Positions 43,259-55,834 of a stretch of DNA of 64,000 nt are shown here, piece by piece (position 1 is the first letter of the stretch; every line of letters begins with the position of its first letter). The notes beneath the pieces were generated by a model. The model was not told the DNA's origin, did not search any database, and saw only the letters and a list, made by a program, of their open reading frames with translations. Source of the stretch: Lysinibacillus sp. JNUCC-52 (GTDB taxonomy: Bacteria; Bacillota; Bacilli; Bacillales_A; Planococcaceae); contig NZ_CP065546.1 of the NCBI RefSeq assembly GCF_015999545.1, positions 4,617,076 to 4,681,075 on the forward strand, read 5' to 3'. The translations under genes were made by a program, and so were the position numbers.

Positions 43259-43516
43259 TTAGGCGGCTTTACGCATACCCTTTAAAATAAGACTGACAAT
43301 GAAGATAAGTACGATTGCACCTATTAATGCTGGGAATACATAAAAATCACTGACTCTCCAACCCCAATTTCCTAAAACCATACTACCTATCCAAGAACCG
43401 ACGATCCCGGCAATAATATTACCAATAATGCCTCCAGGAACATCTTTTCCTAATATGACGCCAGCTAACCAGCCTAAAATTCCTCCGATGATTAAATACC
43501 AAATGAAACTGATCAT
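43259..43516 (-). CDS. GlsB/YeaQ/YmgE-family small membrane protein
   Basis: An 85-residue protein made of three glycine-rich hydrophobic segments: FIWYLIIGGILGWLAGVILG, GGIIGNIIAGIVGSWIGSMVLG and FPALIGAIVLIFIVSLILKG. This is the transglycosylase-associated / YeaQ family, linked to general stress in other bacteria; it is not a transglycosylase itself. Ribosome site GAGGAGAT is present on the minus strand (revcomp of 43526-43533). Monocistronic. Confidence 0.9.
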   Translation of the reverse strand: MISFIWYLIIGGILGWLAGVILGKDVPGGIIGNIIAGIVGSWIGSMVLGNWGWRVSDFYVFPALIGAIVLIFIVSLILKGMRKAA

Positions 43517-43620
43517 AATTATTCATCTCCTCAAAGTTAAGATATAATGGCATTACTTAGTTATATCCTTTTTGAGTTTAATTAAACCTAAATCAGCTCC
43601 ATTTTTTATTAATTCACAAG

Positions 43621-44166
43621 TTATTTCACAACGGTTGCACCTAGCGTATTTTCAAAATGACGTAAAGCCCATTGATGACCAGCTGCGTCAAAGCTAGCGA
43701 CAGCATTTGCATAAATAACTGTAGAAATGCCCAAATTATAAGCATCTACAGCAGTATGCAAAATGCAAATATCTGTGCAAACACCAACTAAATGAATTTC
43801 CTCTATGCCACGTTCTTTTAGTAAGATGGCTAAATTTGTTCCTGCAAATGCACTATAGCGTGTTTTATCGAGCCAAATTACTTCTTCTTTGTGCAAGTCA
43901 TAAACTTTACCAACATGACCATATAGATTGCGCCCAAGCGTGCCCCTTATATTATGAGGAGGAAAAAGCTTCGTTTCGGGATGGAACGGATCATTTTCTT
44001 CATGTAAGTCATTAGCAAAGACCACTAAATTTTTGTCAGCAAGAAATTGCTCAATTAATGTCGCAATAGGCGTATCTAGTAATTGTCCTGGTTCTCCACA
44101 TGTTAGTTTGCCTTCTGTCGCTACAAAATCATTTGTATAATCAATGACGAGTAATGCTTTTTTCAA
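43621..44166 (-). CDS. Cysteine hydrolase (isochorismatase/nicotinamidase family)
   Basis: Start is TTG 44166 (MKKALLVIDYTNDFV), behind GGAGTGGAG; the frame is open to 44199. The 181-residue protein has the catalytic triad of the family: Asp in VIDYTNDFV, Lys in WLDKTRYSAFAGTNL, and Cys in LVGVCTDICILHTAVDAYN near residue 130. It is close in appearance to Bacillus PncA/YueJ-type nicotinamidases but metal-site residues could not be checked against a profile. It would hydrolyse an amide such as nicotinamide. Confidence 0.87.
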   Translation of the reverse strand: MKKALLVIDYTNDFVATEGKLTCGEPGQLLDTPIATLIEQFLADKNLVVFANDLHEENDPFHPETKLFPPHNIRGTLGRNLYGHVGKVYDLHKEEVIWLDKTRYSAFAGTNLAILLKERGIEEIHLVGVCTDICILHTAVDAYNLGISTVIYANAVASFDAAGHQWALRHFENTLGATVVK

Positions 44167-44265
44167 AATTTTTCTCCACTCCTTTAGGCATGATTTCACT
44201 CTTTATCATGCCATATTTGGTTTTGGTTGTCAGAAAAATAGTTATATTTTAATATTAAGAATAAT

Positions 44266-44294
44266 TTGAAAATTGATGAATGAGCGCGTATAAT
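44266..44294 (+). promoter_or_regulatory. Promoter of 35-residue ORF
   Basis: TTGAAA (44266-44271), 17-base spacer, TATAAT (44289-44294), 26 bases before the ATG. Confidence 0.7.
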
Positions 44295-44319
44295 GTGAAA
44301 AAAGGAGAGGTGATAGATT

Positions 44320-44427
44320 ATGAATATGACTGCTATGAAACGTTTAGATCGCCAAGGATTCTTAATCGCTGCGTTACATTTAGTGGTGGTGTTAAACTTA
44401 GCTGCGGAGTTTTTATTTGCCTCGTAA
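44320..44427 (+). CDS. Micro membrane protein (35 aa)
   Basis: A 35-codon ORF with a strong AAAGGAGAGGTGATAG ribosome site and a consensus-like promoter. The product has a short polar N terminus (MNMTAMKRLDRQ) and a single hydrophobic helix GFLIAALHLVVVLNLAAEFLF, with a Glu inside it. I do not recognise the family. A second, six-codon ORF (MLDLY) with AAAGGTGAG follows at 44457, then a terminator at 44472. The tidy promoter, ribosome site and terminator argue that it is a real small gene. Confidence 0.65.
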   Translation: MNMTAMKRLDRQGFLIAALHLVVVLNLAAEFLFAS

Positions 44428-44471
44428 TTAAAAATACAATAGAAAGGTGAGAACAATGCTTGACCTATACT

Positions 44472-44517
44472 AAAACAACCGTGAAGGCAATTTCGTCGTA
44501 GTCCACGGTTGTTTTTT
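44472..44517 (+). terminator. Terminator of micro-ORF unit
   Basis: AAACAACCGTG pairs with CACGGTTGTTT, 20-base loop, then TTTG. Confidence 0.85.
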
Positions 44518-44660
44518 GTTGTCTATATTTTGTAATGCTAGAATGCAAGAACATTTTAAAGCCCCTAGTAAATTTAAATATGAAAGAGAAAAGGGATTTA
44601 TCTTAAAAAGGTGAATTTTTCTTTCTACTGTCAAATATATAAAGCATATGGAGGGATTTA

Positions 44661-45836
44661 ATGACGACAAGATTTCAACAAGCTTTCAATGGACTAGAGC
44701 GACCATTTGCCTGGCTTGACTTTGATGCACTAGATGAAAATATTAAATATGTTCAACAAGCATGTGGGCAAAAAAAAATACGCATTGCCACAAAATCAAT
44801 TCGTTCGGTGGAGGTACTGCAATATGTACAGCAAAACCTTTCGAATGTAGTAGGCCTCATGACTTTTACTGCAGCAGAAACATTATTTTTACTTGAACAG
44901 CATTTTGATGATGTGCTACTTGGTTATCCCGTTATGGAAGAAATAGCAGTTCGACAGCTTTTACAGTTTGTAAAAGAAGGAAGAACGGTCACATTTATGG
45001 TTGATAGACACGAACATATAGCGTTTCTACAGAAAATTGGGTCGGAGCTAGATATTAAAGTATCCATATGTATCGATATCAATTTGTCGACCGATTTTAA
45101 AGTGCTCTATTTTGGAACAAAACGTTCTTCTCTTCATTCACTTGAGTTAATAACACCTTTCTTATTATATATAAAAGAGCAATCGCATATAGAAGTGGTA
45201 GGTGTCATGGGCTATGAGGCGCAAATTGCTGGTGTAGGCAATCGACCTGAAAATGCTATAAAAGGTAGATTAATAGATTTAATGCAATCACAAGCAAAAA
45301 AGCAAGTCACACAGTTTCGTAGATTAGCTATTGCGCATATTAAGGCATATTTTCCGAAATTACGTTTTGTTAATGGTGGTGGGACAGGCAGTATGACGTA
45401 TACGGCTAAGCAAAAGGAAGTTACGGAAATCACAGTTGGTTCAGCATTTTATGCACCTGCACTGTTTGATCAGTTTTCTCATTTACAGCTTGGCAAAGCA
45501 GCAGGCTTTGCACTTCGTGTTACGCGAAAACCAGCACAGCATATTGTGGTTTGTCATGGTGGGGGCTATCCAGCATCGGGAGCGATAGCTACAGATCGAT
45601 ATCCAGCATTTTATGAGCCTGCTTACTATTCGTTTCTCGGTTTAGAAGGAGCAGGAGAGGTGCAAACCCCTATTAAGGTGAAGGGCAAAACAATCTCAAT
45701 TGGTGACACGATTTATTTTCGTCATGCAAAAGCAGGTGAGCTGTGTGAAAGATTTCAAGCACTCCATGCAATAAGGGGAGATAAATACGTAGGTAGCTTT
45801 GCAACATATAGGGGGGACGGTCAATGTTTTCTATAG
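44661..45836 (+). CDS. Alanine racemase-domain protein (D-threonine aldolase-like)
   Basis: A 391-residue PLP enzyme of fold type III. ATG with GGAGGGATTTA upstream. The PLP Lys is in IRIATKSIRSVEVLQYV near residue 43, as in the alanine racemase N-terminal domain. LRFVNGGGTGSMTYT and TVGSAFYAPALFDQFSHLQLGKAAGFALRVT follow, then a C-terminal metal-binding-type region VVCHGGGYPASGAIATDRYPAF. Members are annotated amino acid deaminase/aldolase; they act on D-threonine or D-serine. It overlaps the next gene by 13 bases, so the two proteins are made together. Confidence 0.82.
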   Translation: MTTRFQQAFNGLERPFAWLDFDALDENIKYVQQACGQKKIRIATKSIRSVEVLQYVQQNLSNVVGLMTFTAAETLFLLEQHFDDVLLGYPVMEEIAVRQLLQFVKEGRTVTFMVDRHEHIAFLQKIGSELDIKVSICIDINLSTDFKVLYFGTKRSSLHSLELITPFLLYIKEQSHIEVVGVMGYEAQIAGVGNRPENAIKGRLIDLMQSQAKKQVTQFRRLAIAHIKAYFPKLRFVNGGGTGSMTYTAKQKEVTEITVGSAFYAPALFDQFSHLQLGKAAGFALRVTRKPAQHIVVCHGGGYPASGAIATDRYPAFYEPAYYSFLGLEGAGEVQTPIKVKGKTISIGDTIYFRHAKAGELCERFQALHAIRGDKYVGSFATYRGDGQCFL

Positions 45837-47146
45837 AGAAGTGGAAAAGTGGAGAAAAATGGACGAATTGGGCGGGTAATATTATTTCGTATCCAAGTGA
45901 GAAGTATTTGCCTCGTTCTATAGAAGAAGTAGTCAACGTAGTGAAGCATGCACGAGATGCTAAGAAAACGATTCGAGTAACTGGTGCGGCTCATTCTTTT
46001 AGTGCTGTTGCCATGCCTGAGCATATTGCACTTTCATTACATAATATGCGGGGGCTTATTTCAATTGATGCGGACAAACAAGAGGCAACATTATGGGCAG
46101 GAACATATTTATATGAAATCGGTCCACAGCTTGCCTCACATGGTTTTGGTCTAATCAATATGGGTGATATTCAAGAGCAAACAATTGCAGGTGCAGTATC
46201 AACAGGCACACATGGGACAGGTGTTACGTTAGGCTCGCTCTCATCGGCAGTGACACGCTGGTGCTTTGTCGATGGCAATGGAACATATCACGAACATAAT
46301 AGAGGTGCTGATGATTTATCGGAAACGCTCCATGTCTCACTCGGCATGCTTGGTGTTCTTGTAAAAGTAACAATAAAAGTGGTACCGCTATATAGCTTAC
46401 ATTATATTGGGACTAGGGACACATTAACAAATGGGCTTGAGACATTCGCAAAAGATATTCGACAGCATCGTCATGTGGAATGGTTTTACTTTCCTGGCAG
46501 TGAGACGATTCAAATTAAACGAATGAATGCACTGGCTCCTGTGTATCAGAGTCAATGGAGTAAATACGTAGAAAATATAAAACTACAAATAGTAGAAAAT
46601 GGTGCGTTTTTTGCTATTTCTGAACTATGTAAATGGAAGCCATCCTTAAGCAGTACGATGAGCAAATTAGCAGCTGCAAATGTAGTGGAGGCTGAGAAGA
46701 TTGGTATAAGCTATGAAATTTTTCCTTCTCCTCGAAGTGTAAAATTTCAAGAGAGTGAGTACGCAATAGCATTACCACAATTTGAAGCATGTATGGAAGA
46801 GATTCATGCAACGTTTAAAAAAGGACATTTGAATGTGCACTTTCCATTGGAATGTCGAACAACAGCTGGTGAATCTGGTTATTTAAGCCCTACTCAGGGA
46901 CAGGAATCAGCTTTTATTGCATTTCATATGTATAAAGGCATGTCGGAAGAGCCTTATTTTAAATGGGTGCATATGCTTATGCAAAAATATCAAGGACGGC
47001 CACATTGGGGAAAACAAAGTCATTTGACTGCCTCACATGTTCATGCATTGTATCCCAATGTAGATAAATTTTTAGCAATCCGTGCACAATACGATCCTGA
47101 AAAAGTATTTTTCACACATTACCTAGAGCAATTATTCGTATTGTAA
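45824..47146 (+). CDS. D-arabinono-1,4-lactone oxidase-like FAD oxidoreductase
   Basis: A 440-residue flavoprotein, ATG preceded by GGGGGGACGG. The VAO-type FAD domain has TIRVTGAAHSFSAVAMPEHIALSLHNMRGLISID near residue 45-80 and GDIQEQTIAGAVSTGTHGTG, where His of GTHG is the usual covalent flavin site in related enzymes. The C-terminal ALO domain is seen in HFPLECRTT, HWGKQSHL and YDPEKVFFTHYLEQLF. It oxidises a sugar lactone or polyol with oxygen. The overlap with the PLP enzyme gene suggests a joint pathway of unknown nature. Confidence 0.85.
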   Translation: MFSIEKWKSGEKWTNWAGNIISYPSEKYLPRSIEEVVNVVKHARDAKKTIRVTGAAHSFSAVAMPEHIALSLHNMRGLISIDADKQEATLWAGTYLYEIGPQLASHGFGLINMGDIQEQTIAGAVSTGTHGTGVTLGSLSSAVTRWCFVDGNGTYHEHNRGADDLSETLHVSLGMLGVLVKVTIKVVPLYSLHYIGTRDTLTNGLETFAKDIRQHRHVEWFYFPGSETIQIKRMNALAPVYQSQWSKYVENIKLQIVENGAFFAISELCKWKPSLSSTMSKLAAANVVEAEKIGISYEIFPSPRSVKFQESEYAIALPQFEACMEEIHATFKKGHLNVHFPLECRTTAGESGYLSPTQGQESAFIAFHMYKGMSEEPYFKWVHMLMQKYQGRPHWGKQSHLTASHVHALYPNVDKFLAIRAQYDPEKVFFTHYLEQLFVL

Positions 47147-47334
47147 AATTCTGAATTTCGGAAATTTAGGTGCCAAACATAATGGAAAACAATAAGTACT
47201 TTTACAAATAATTCATTCTGAATGTTGTTTATAATAAAAAAATTAAAATTTGAACGAAATGTCAAAATATTTATCAATTCGAGATAAAAGTGATGCTTAA
47301 TCAGCATGTAAACGATTTCATATTTCGCAGAGTA

Positions 47335-47396
47335 TTTGAATTTTTTAAACAATTCAAAAAACACTGTTGACTTAGCCTAGTTATTCGTACTATGAT
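47335..47396 (+). promoter_or_regulatory. ilvD promoter with upstream inverted repeat
   Basis: TTGACT (47367-47372), 18-base spacer, TATGAT (47391-47396). Just upstream is TTTGAATT (47335-47342) / AATTCAAA (47351-47358), which overlaps a loose CodY-like site AATTTTTTAAACAATT. A stem-loop TAGC-TGCC-GAAA-AGGC-GTGAT-GCTA follows in the leader (47428-47452). The stretch 47147-47330 has no recognised feature. Confidence 0.5.
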
Positions 47397-47522
47397 AACA
47401 ACAATTTAATACGTTCGTTACAACAATTAGCTGCCGAAAAGGCGTGATGCTAGGTAAAAACAAAATAGACAGAACATTTTGTATATAACAACGAACATAG
47501 CAATAAATGAGGGGCGTTTAAT

Positions 47523-49193
47523 ATGAGAAGTGACATGATTAAAGTAGGCGTAGATCGTGCGCCACATCGAAGTCTTTTATATGCAACAGGCAAAGTAAAA
47601 GCAAAAGATTTAGGAAAACCATTTATTGGGGTTTGTAACTCTTATATTGACATTATTCCAGGTCATGTTCATTTACGTACATTTGCTGATGTAGTGAAAG
47701 AAGCAATAATTGAAGCGGGTGGTATTCCATTCGAATTTAATACAATCGGTGTTGATGATGGTATTGCAATGGGGCATATTGGTATGCGATACTCCTTACC
47801 TAGCCGTGAAATTATTGCAGATTCAGCAGAAACAGTTATTAATGCACACTGGTTTGATGGAGTATTTTACATTCCAAACTGTGACAAAATCACACCAGGG
47901 ATGTTAATGGCAGCGGTCCGTACAAACGTACCATCGATTTTTGTATCTGGTGGTCCAATGGAGGCGGGAACATCTGCTACAGGAAAACAGCTTTCTTTAA
48001 CTTCAGTATTTGAAGGTGTAGGGGCTCATAAATCAGGTAACATGTCAGCTGAAGAGCTGTTAGATATTGAAAATAATGCATGTCCAACATGTGGCTCATG
48101 TTCAGGGATGTTCACAGCGAACTCTATGAACTGTTTAATGGAAATGCTAGGTGTAGCACTTCCAGGCAACGGAACGATTGTAGCCACTTCTGAGGAGCGT
48201 CATAAACTTATTAAGGAAGCGGCTAAACAGTTAGTGCGAATGGTTAAAGAAGACATTAAGCCGCGTGACATTATTACGAAAGAAGCAATTGACGATGCAT
48301 TTGCACTAGATATGGCTATGGGTGGTTCTACAAATACGGTGCTTCATACATTAGCAATTGCAAATGAAGCAGAAATTGACTATAACATCGAAGATATTAA
48401 TAAAGTTGCAGAGCGTGTACCTTATTTAGCGAAAATTATGCCAGCTTCAGATGTTTCAATGGATGATATTAATAAAGCTGGTGGCGTAAGTGCCATTATT
48501 AATGAATTAACATCTATTCCAGGTGCAATTCATCCGAATCGTCCTACTGTTGCAGGTGTAACAATGGGTGAACTAGTAAAAGATTATCAGATTACGAATG
48601 ATCAAGTTATTCGTACAAAAGACAATCCATATAGTCCTGTCGGTGGTTTATCAGTATTATTTGGCAATATCGCACCCGATGGCTCTGTTATTAAAGTTGG
48701 TGCTGTAGATCCTTCTATTAAAGTATTTACAGGAGAAGCCATTGTCTTTGAATCACAAGAAGCAGCGCAAGAAAATATTGATAACGGTACTGTTAAGGAA
48801 GGCCATGTAGTCGTCATTCGTTATGAAGGACCAAAAGGTGGCCCAGGGATGCCAGAAATGTTAGCACCAACATCAGCGATTCAAGGTCGTGGTCTTGGTA
48901 CCAAGGTGGCGTTAATTACTGATGGTCGTTTCTCAGGTGCATCTCGCGGTATTTCAATAGGGCATATTTCACCAGAAGCAGCAGAAGGCGGTCCTATCGC
49001 TTTAGTTGAAAATGGTGACATTATTACAATTGATTTACCGAATCGTACAATCAATTTAGAAGTTTCTGATGAAGTATTAGCAGAACGCCGAGCGAAACTG
49101 CCCGTTTTTGAACCGAAAATTAAACGTGGCTGGTTAGCAAGGTATTCAAAATTAGTAACAAGCGCCTCAACTGGCGGCGTAATGAAAATTTAG
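47523..49193 (+). CDS. ilvD: Dihydroxy-acid dehydratase
   Basis: A 556-residue enzyme. Iron-sulfur ligands are seen in [15 protein letters not shown] and [20 protein letters not shown]; the C-terminal half has [25 protein letters not shown]. It dehydrates dihydroxy-isovalerate and dihydroxy-methylvalerate to the keto acids of valine and isoleucine. It has its own promoter and leader and stands upstream of, and separate from, the T-box-controlled ilvBHC-leu unit. Ribosome site AGGGGCG is modest. Confidence 0.97.
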   Translation: MRSDMIKVGVDRAPHRSLLYATGKVKAKDLGKPFIGVCNSYIDIIPGHVHLRTFADVVKEAIIEAGGIPFEFNTIGVDDGIAMGHIGMRYSLPSREIIADSAETVINAHWFDGVFYIPNCDKITPGMLMAAVRTNVPSIFVSGGPMEAGTSATGKQLSLTSVFEGVGAHKSGNMSAEELLDIENNACPTCGSCSGMFTANSMNCLMEMLGVALPGNGTIVATSEERHKLIKEAAKQLVRMVKEDIKPRDIITKEAIDDAFALDMAMGGSTNTVLHTLAIANEAEIDYNIEDINKVAERVPYLAKIMPASDVSMDDINKAGGVSAIINELTSIPGAIHPNRPTVAGVTMGELVKDYQITNDQVIRTKDNPYSPVGGLSVLFGNIAPDGSVIKVGAVDPSIKVFTGEAIVFESQEAAQENIDNGTVKEGHVVVIRYEGPKGGPGMPEMLAPTSAIQGRGLGTKVALITDGRFSGASRGISIGHISPEAAEGGPIALVENGDIITIDLPNRTINLEVSDEVLAERRAKLPVFEPKIKRGWLARYSKLVTSASTGGVMKI

Positions 49194-49199
49194 TACTAA

Positions 49200-49560
49200 A
49201 AAAATAAGTTAAAACGTTGATGAGGTTAAAGGTTCTAGAGCCTTGTATCTACCAGAGAGCCGGTCGTGCTGGAAGCCGGCGATACAACTAGATCCGACAT
49301 CCCCTCGGAGTGAACTATTAAACGCGTAATCGCCATTAGATAGTTCCGGGCATAATCGAAGTGCTCGTTATTAATGAATAAATGATTTATGACACCGTAT
49401 TGAATGTGAGGTTACTTGCATGGTCCATAAATGCTTTCATTTATTCGCGAGGTAGCAATTTTTATTGCTATAAACAAGGGTGGTACCATGAAAAGTCTTT
49501 TTCATCCCTACGCAAGGTAGTTATTTGCGTTCGGAGAAAAAGGCTTTTTATTTTTTTTCG
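49200..49560 (+). promoter_or_regulatory. T-box leader of ilvBHC-leuABCD
   Basis: Stem I has the AGAGAG bulge (49254-49259) and GCTGGAAG loop (49268-49275) between arms TTGTATC and GATACAA. The T-box AAGGGTGGTACCATG is at 49476-49490. A terminator, AGTCTTTTTC (49494-49503) with GAAAAAGGCT (49535-49544) plus inner ACGCAA/TTGCGT and a long T-run, ends the leader. The specifier position reads ATC (49299-49301), isoleucine, just before the base helix GAGG/CCTC; a CTA at 49315 is inside another helix. Read-through needs uncharged tRNA. Confidence 0.88.
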
Positions 49561-49694
49561 AAAAGAACAATAAACTACGTTTTCCAGCATCAATTTCTCA
49601 ACCTTTTCAACGTTAAATCATTAAAGTGTTCATTAACTAGAACAGGTAGTCGTATGCTGTTGTGAATCGAAAGACAAGAAGGAGGCATATTTTG

Positions 49695-51458
49695 ATGAGT
49701 GTGAATATTTCAATTAATGAAAAAGAACAATTGGCGTCAGAGGAAGTAGAACAAACTTTTCAAGCGAAAGACGGTGCAGACGTTTTAGTCCAAGCGCTAC
49801 ATGATCAAGGTGTAGAGATAATTTTTGGATATCCAGGTGGGGCAGTACTTCAAATTTACGATGCAATGTACAAAAACCCAATTCGTCATATTTTAACTCG
49901 TCACGAGCAAGGTGCCATTCACGCAGCTGAAGGCTATGCACGTGTATCGAATAAACCGGGAGTTGTTATTGCAACAAGTGGGCCAGGTGCAACGAACCTA
50001 GTAACAGGCATTGCGGATGCAATGATTGATTCGATTCCACTAGTTGTTTTCACAGGACAGGTAGCGACATCTGTTATTGGGACAGATGCATTCCAAGAGG
50101 CAGATATTATGGGCATTACAACACCTATTACAAAGCATAACTATCAAGTACAGGATGTTAATGACATTCCACGCATCGTGAAAGAAGCTTTCCATATTGC
50201 CAATACTGGCCGTAAAGGTCCAGTTGTTGTGGATTTCCCGAAAAACGTCTCTCAAATGCTGTTTGATGTCGAGAATCCACCGAAAGAACCAGAAGAAATC
50301 TATTTACCAGGCTATCAGCCAACATATAAGCCGAACTATTTACAAATTCAAAAGGCGATTCAAGCCATTTCATTAGCAAAAAATCCAGTAATTTTAGCAG
50401 GCGCAGGTGTACTATTTGCCGATGCACGTGAAGAATTAACAACATTCGCAGAGAAGTATCGAATTCCAGTGGCCAATACTTTATTAGGGCTAGGCTCGAT
50501 CCATGGTGACCACGAATTATTCATTGGTATGGCAGGGATGCATGGGACGGTTACAGCGAATATCGCGATTACAAAATCTGATTTACTTCTAAATATCGGT
50601 GCCCGCTTTGATGACCGTTTGACAGGGAATTTAGCAACATTTGCACCGAACGCAACAATTGTCCATATCGATATAGATCCTGCTGAAATCGGTAAAAACG
50701 TACCAACAGATATTCCAATCGTTGCGGATGCGAAAGAGGCGTTAAAGTCATTATTGAAAAAAGACTTTGATGGTCCAGATACTGCGCAATGGCTAGAATT
50801 TTTAAACAATCATGCAAATGAATATCCGCTTTGGTATACAAAAGAGGCTGGTGACTCAGAAGTTTTACCGCAGGAAGCGCTAGAGCTTGTGCATAAAATT
50901 ACTGAAGGGGATGCCATTGTAACGACGGATGTCGGTCAGCATCAAATGTGGGCTGCACAATATTACCGCTTGAACAATGATCATGGATGGGTAACGTCTG
51001 GTGGACTTGGTACGATGGGCTTCGGCTTCCCAGCCGCAATTGGAGCCCAGTTTGCGAAGCCAGACAAAAAAGTTGTTTCGATTGTAGGCGATGCAGGATT
51101 CCAAATGACTGCACAAGAGCTTTCCTTATTACAAGAATTCAACTTACCAGTAAAAATTGTGATTTTAAATAATAGCTGTTTAGGAATGGTTCGCCAATGG
51201 CAACAAACTTTCTATGAAGAGCGTTATTCATCTTCACTTATGCCGATCCAGCCAGACTTTGTTAAATTAGCGGATGCATACGGCATTAAAGGCTATCGCA
51301 TTAACACAATTGATGAAGCGGAAAGTATTTTCCGTGAGGCCCTTCTTAATGACGAGCCAGCGTTAATCGATTGCCGTGTAAAACAGCTTGAATGTGTATA
51401 TCCAATGGTTGCACCAGGTAAAGGGTTACATGAAATGATTGGGGTGAAAAAGAATTGA
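49695..51458 (+). CDS. ilvB: Acetolactate synthase large subunit
   Basis: Start is ATG 49695 behind AAGGAGG (49679-49685); TTG 49662 precedes the ribosome site. The 587-residue product has the N-terminal ThDP-dependent enzyme motif [31 protein letters not shown] with the catalytic Glu, the central [17 protein letters not shown] and the C-terminal ThDP site [14 protein letters not shown]...[12 protein letters not shown]. It condenses pyruvate or 2-oxobutyrate with pyruvate. It pairs with IlvH, whose gene overlaps its stop by 4 bases. Confidence 0.97.
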   Translation: MSVNISINEKEQLASEEVEQTFQAKDGADVLVQALHDQGVEIIFGYPGGAVLQIYDAMYKNPIRHILTRHEQGAIHAAEGYARVSNKPGVVIATSGPGATNLVTGIADAMIDSIPLVVFTGQVATSVIGTDAFQEADIMGITTPITKHNYQVQDVNDIPRIVKEAFHIANTGRKGPVVVDFPKNVSQMLFDVENPPKEPEEIYLPGYQPTYKPNYLQIQKAIQAISLAKNPVILAGAGVLFADAREELTTFAEKYRIPVANTLLGLGSIHGDHELFIGMAGMHGTVTANIAITKSDLLLNIGARFDDRLTGNLATFAPNATIVHIDIDPAEIGKNVPTDIPIVADAKEALKSLLKKDFDGPDTAQWLEFLNNHANEYPLWYTKEAGDSEVLPQEALELVHKITEGDAIVTTDVGQHQMWAAQYYRLNNDHGWVTSGGLGTMGFGFPAAIGAQFAKPDKKVVSIVGDAGFQMTAQELSLLQEFNLPVKIVILNNSCLGMVRQWQQTFYEERYSSSLMPIQPDFVKLADAYGIKGYRINTIDEAESIFREALLNDEPALIDCRVKQLECVYPMVAPGKGLHEMIGVKKN

Positions 51459-51970
51459 AACGAGTAATTACCGTAACAGTGATTAATCAAAGTGGTGTAC
51501 TAAACCGTGTAACAGGTTTACTTATGAAGCGTCAATTCAATATCGAATCGATCACAGTTGGTCATACAGAACAGCCAAACTTCTCTAAAATGACGTTTGT
51601 TGTAAACGTAGAAGATGAGCGGAAAATTGAACAACTTGTGAAGCAACTATCGAAGCAAATTGATGTGTTAAAGGTCAATGACATTACAGATAAATCTATC
51701 GTGCTTCGTGAGCTAGCGCTTGTGAAGGTTATTTCACCACCAAATTTACGTCTGGAAATGAACTCAATAGTTGAACCGTTCCGTCCACAAATTATTGATA
51801 CAGCGAAAAACGTTGTGACATATCAAGTAGTAGGACATCCAGAAAAAATTGATGCCTTTATTGAGCTTATTCGCCCATATGGCATTAAAGAATTAACACG
51901 TACGGGTGCAACAGCATCTGTTCGTGAAACACAAAAAATCATGAATACACAGCTCTCTATTTTAAAATAG
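51455..51970 (+). CDS. ilvH: Acetolactate synthase small subunit
   Basis: A 171-residue regulatory subunit starting at TTG 51455, inside the ilvB stop. The ACT domain is [35 protein letters not shown] at residues 3-37, followed by the C-terminal ALS_ss domain ([29 protein letters not shown]). The ACT domain binds valine for feedback control. Length is in the usual range. The B. subtilis gene is also called ilvN. Confidence 0.95.
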   Translation: MKRVITVTVINQSGVLNRVTGLLMKRQFNIESITVGHTEQPNFSKMTFVVNVEDERKIEQLVKQLSKQIDVLKVNDITDKSIVLRELALVKVISPPNLRLEMNSIVEPFRPQIIDTAKNVVTYQVVGHPEKIDAFIELIRPYGIKELTRTGATASVRETQKIMNTQLSILK

Positions 51971-51990
51971 TTTGCATATAAAATGGAAAC

Positions 51991-54629
<2,639 letters not shown>

Positions 54630-54637
54630 TTGGAATT

Positions 54638-54671
54638 GGCTCTCATCTATATAAATAGGTGAGAGTTTTTC
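54638..54671 (+). terminator. Intra-operon terminator between leuA and leuB
   Basis: CTCTCATCTA (54640-54649) pairs with TAGGTGAGAG (54656-54665, one G-T pair), followed by TTTTT. This is a plausible intrinsic terminator inside the ilv-leu unit. Confidence 0.7.
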
Positions 54672-54717
54672 CTAAAATAGCGTAACCATACTCTATAAAA
54701 AGAAAGGTGTTTTATTA

Positions 54718-55818
54718 ATGGAGAAAAAAATTACAGTACTACCTGGCGACGGAATTGGGCCAGAAGTGGTTGCGTCAGCTATACGTGTATTACAAGTAAT
54801 CGGCAAACGATTTAACCATACCTTCCATTTAGGCTATGGAACGATTGGAGGCGCTGCTATCGATCAACACAATAATCCACTACCCGATGAAACAATTGAA
54901 ATGTGTGAGGGCAGTGATGCTATTTTATTAGGAGCAGTAGGGGGTCCGAAATGGGACAATAACCCTCCAGAACTACGTCCAGAAAAAGGATTGCTACGTA
55001 TCCGCAAGCACTTTGACTTATTCGCAAATTTACGTCCAGTAAAGGCGTTCCCGAGTTTACTAGATGCTTCACCTTTAAAACGTGAAGTAGCCGAAAACGT
55101 CGATTTAATGATCGTACGTGAACTTACAGGCGGCGTATACTTCGGGGAACCACGTATGCGTACTGAAAATGGCGCAATTGATACTACAGTATACTCAACA
55201 GCAGAAGTAGAGCGTATCGTTGAAAATGCCTTTGAATTAGCACGTTTACGTGGAGGCAAATTATGTTCTGTCGATAAAGCAAACGTACTTGAAACAAGCC
55301 GATTATGGCGTGAAGTTGTAGAAGCGAAGAAAAAGGATTATCCAGATGTGCAAGTTGAGCACAACTTAGTAGATTCAGTAGCAATGAAGTTAATAACAAA
55401 CCCAGCTCACTATGATGTAGTTGTGACGGAAAACATGTTCGGAGATATTTTAAGTGATGAAGCATCCGTTATCACAGGGTCTCTAGGTGTTTTACCATCT
55501 GCATCTATCCGTGGTGATAATTTTGGGCTTTATGAACCCGTACACGGTTCAGCACCAGAAATTGCAGGGCAAGGTGTTGCTAATCCAGCAGCAACAATTC
55601 TTTCAGTTGCTATGATGTTACAATACTCATTTGGCCTAGCAGAAGAAGCGGCTGAAATTGAACGTGCAGTTAGCGCTGTCTTTGATGATGGATACTTTAC
55701 AGCAGATTTAGCCCGTGATGGAGGACGTACGCTATCAACAAATGAATGGACAGATAAAGTAATTAACGAAATTGATACTAGCTTTGTATCGGAAAGTATT
55801 ATGACAACATACATTTAA
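54718..55818 (+). CDS. leuB: 3-isopropylmalate dehydrogenase
   Basis: A 366-residue enzyme with AGAAAGGTG upstream. It has VLPGDGIGPEVVASAIRVL at the N terminus, the substrate Arg region MIVRELTGGVYFGEPR, and NMFGDILSDEASVITGSLGVLPSAS near residue 240, with Asp metal ligands. It oxidatively decarboxylates 3-isopropylmalate using NAD. It stands after the leuA-leuB terminator-like hairpin, and no clear promoter is seen in the 88-base gap. Confidence 0.97.
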   Translation: MEKKITVLPGDGIGPEVVASAIRVLQVIGKRFNHTFHLGYGTIGGAAIDQHNNPLPDETIEMCEGSDAILLGAVGGPKWDNNPPELRPEKGLLRIRKHFDLFANLRPVKAFPSLLDASPLKREVAENVDLMIVRELTGGVYFGEPRMRTENGAIDTTVYSTAEVERIVENAFELARLRGGKLCSVDKANVLETSRLWREVVEAKKKDYPDVQVEHNLVDSVAMKLITNPAHYDVVVTENMFGDILSDEASVITGSLGVLPSASIRGDNFGLYEPVHGSAPEIAGQGVANPAATILSVAMMLQYSFGLAEEAAEIERAVSAVFDDGYFTADLARDGGRTLSTNEWTDKVINEIDTSFVSESIMTTYI

Positions 55819-55834
55819 GAAATAGGTGAAGACA

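Noticed and set aside
49315..49317. CTA as leucine specifier of the ilv-leu T-box
   Set aside because: The triplet lies in a strong second helix (GAACTAT/ATAGTTC) and not in the Stem I internal loop.
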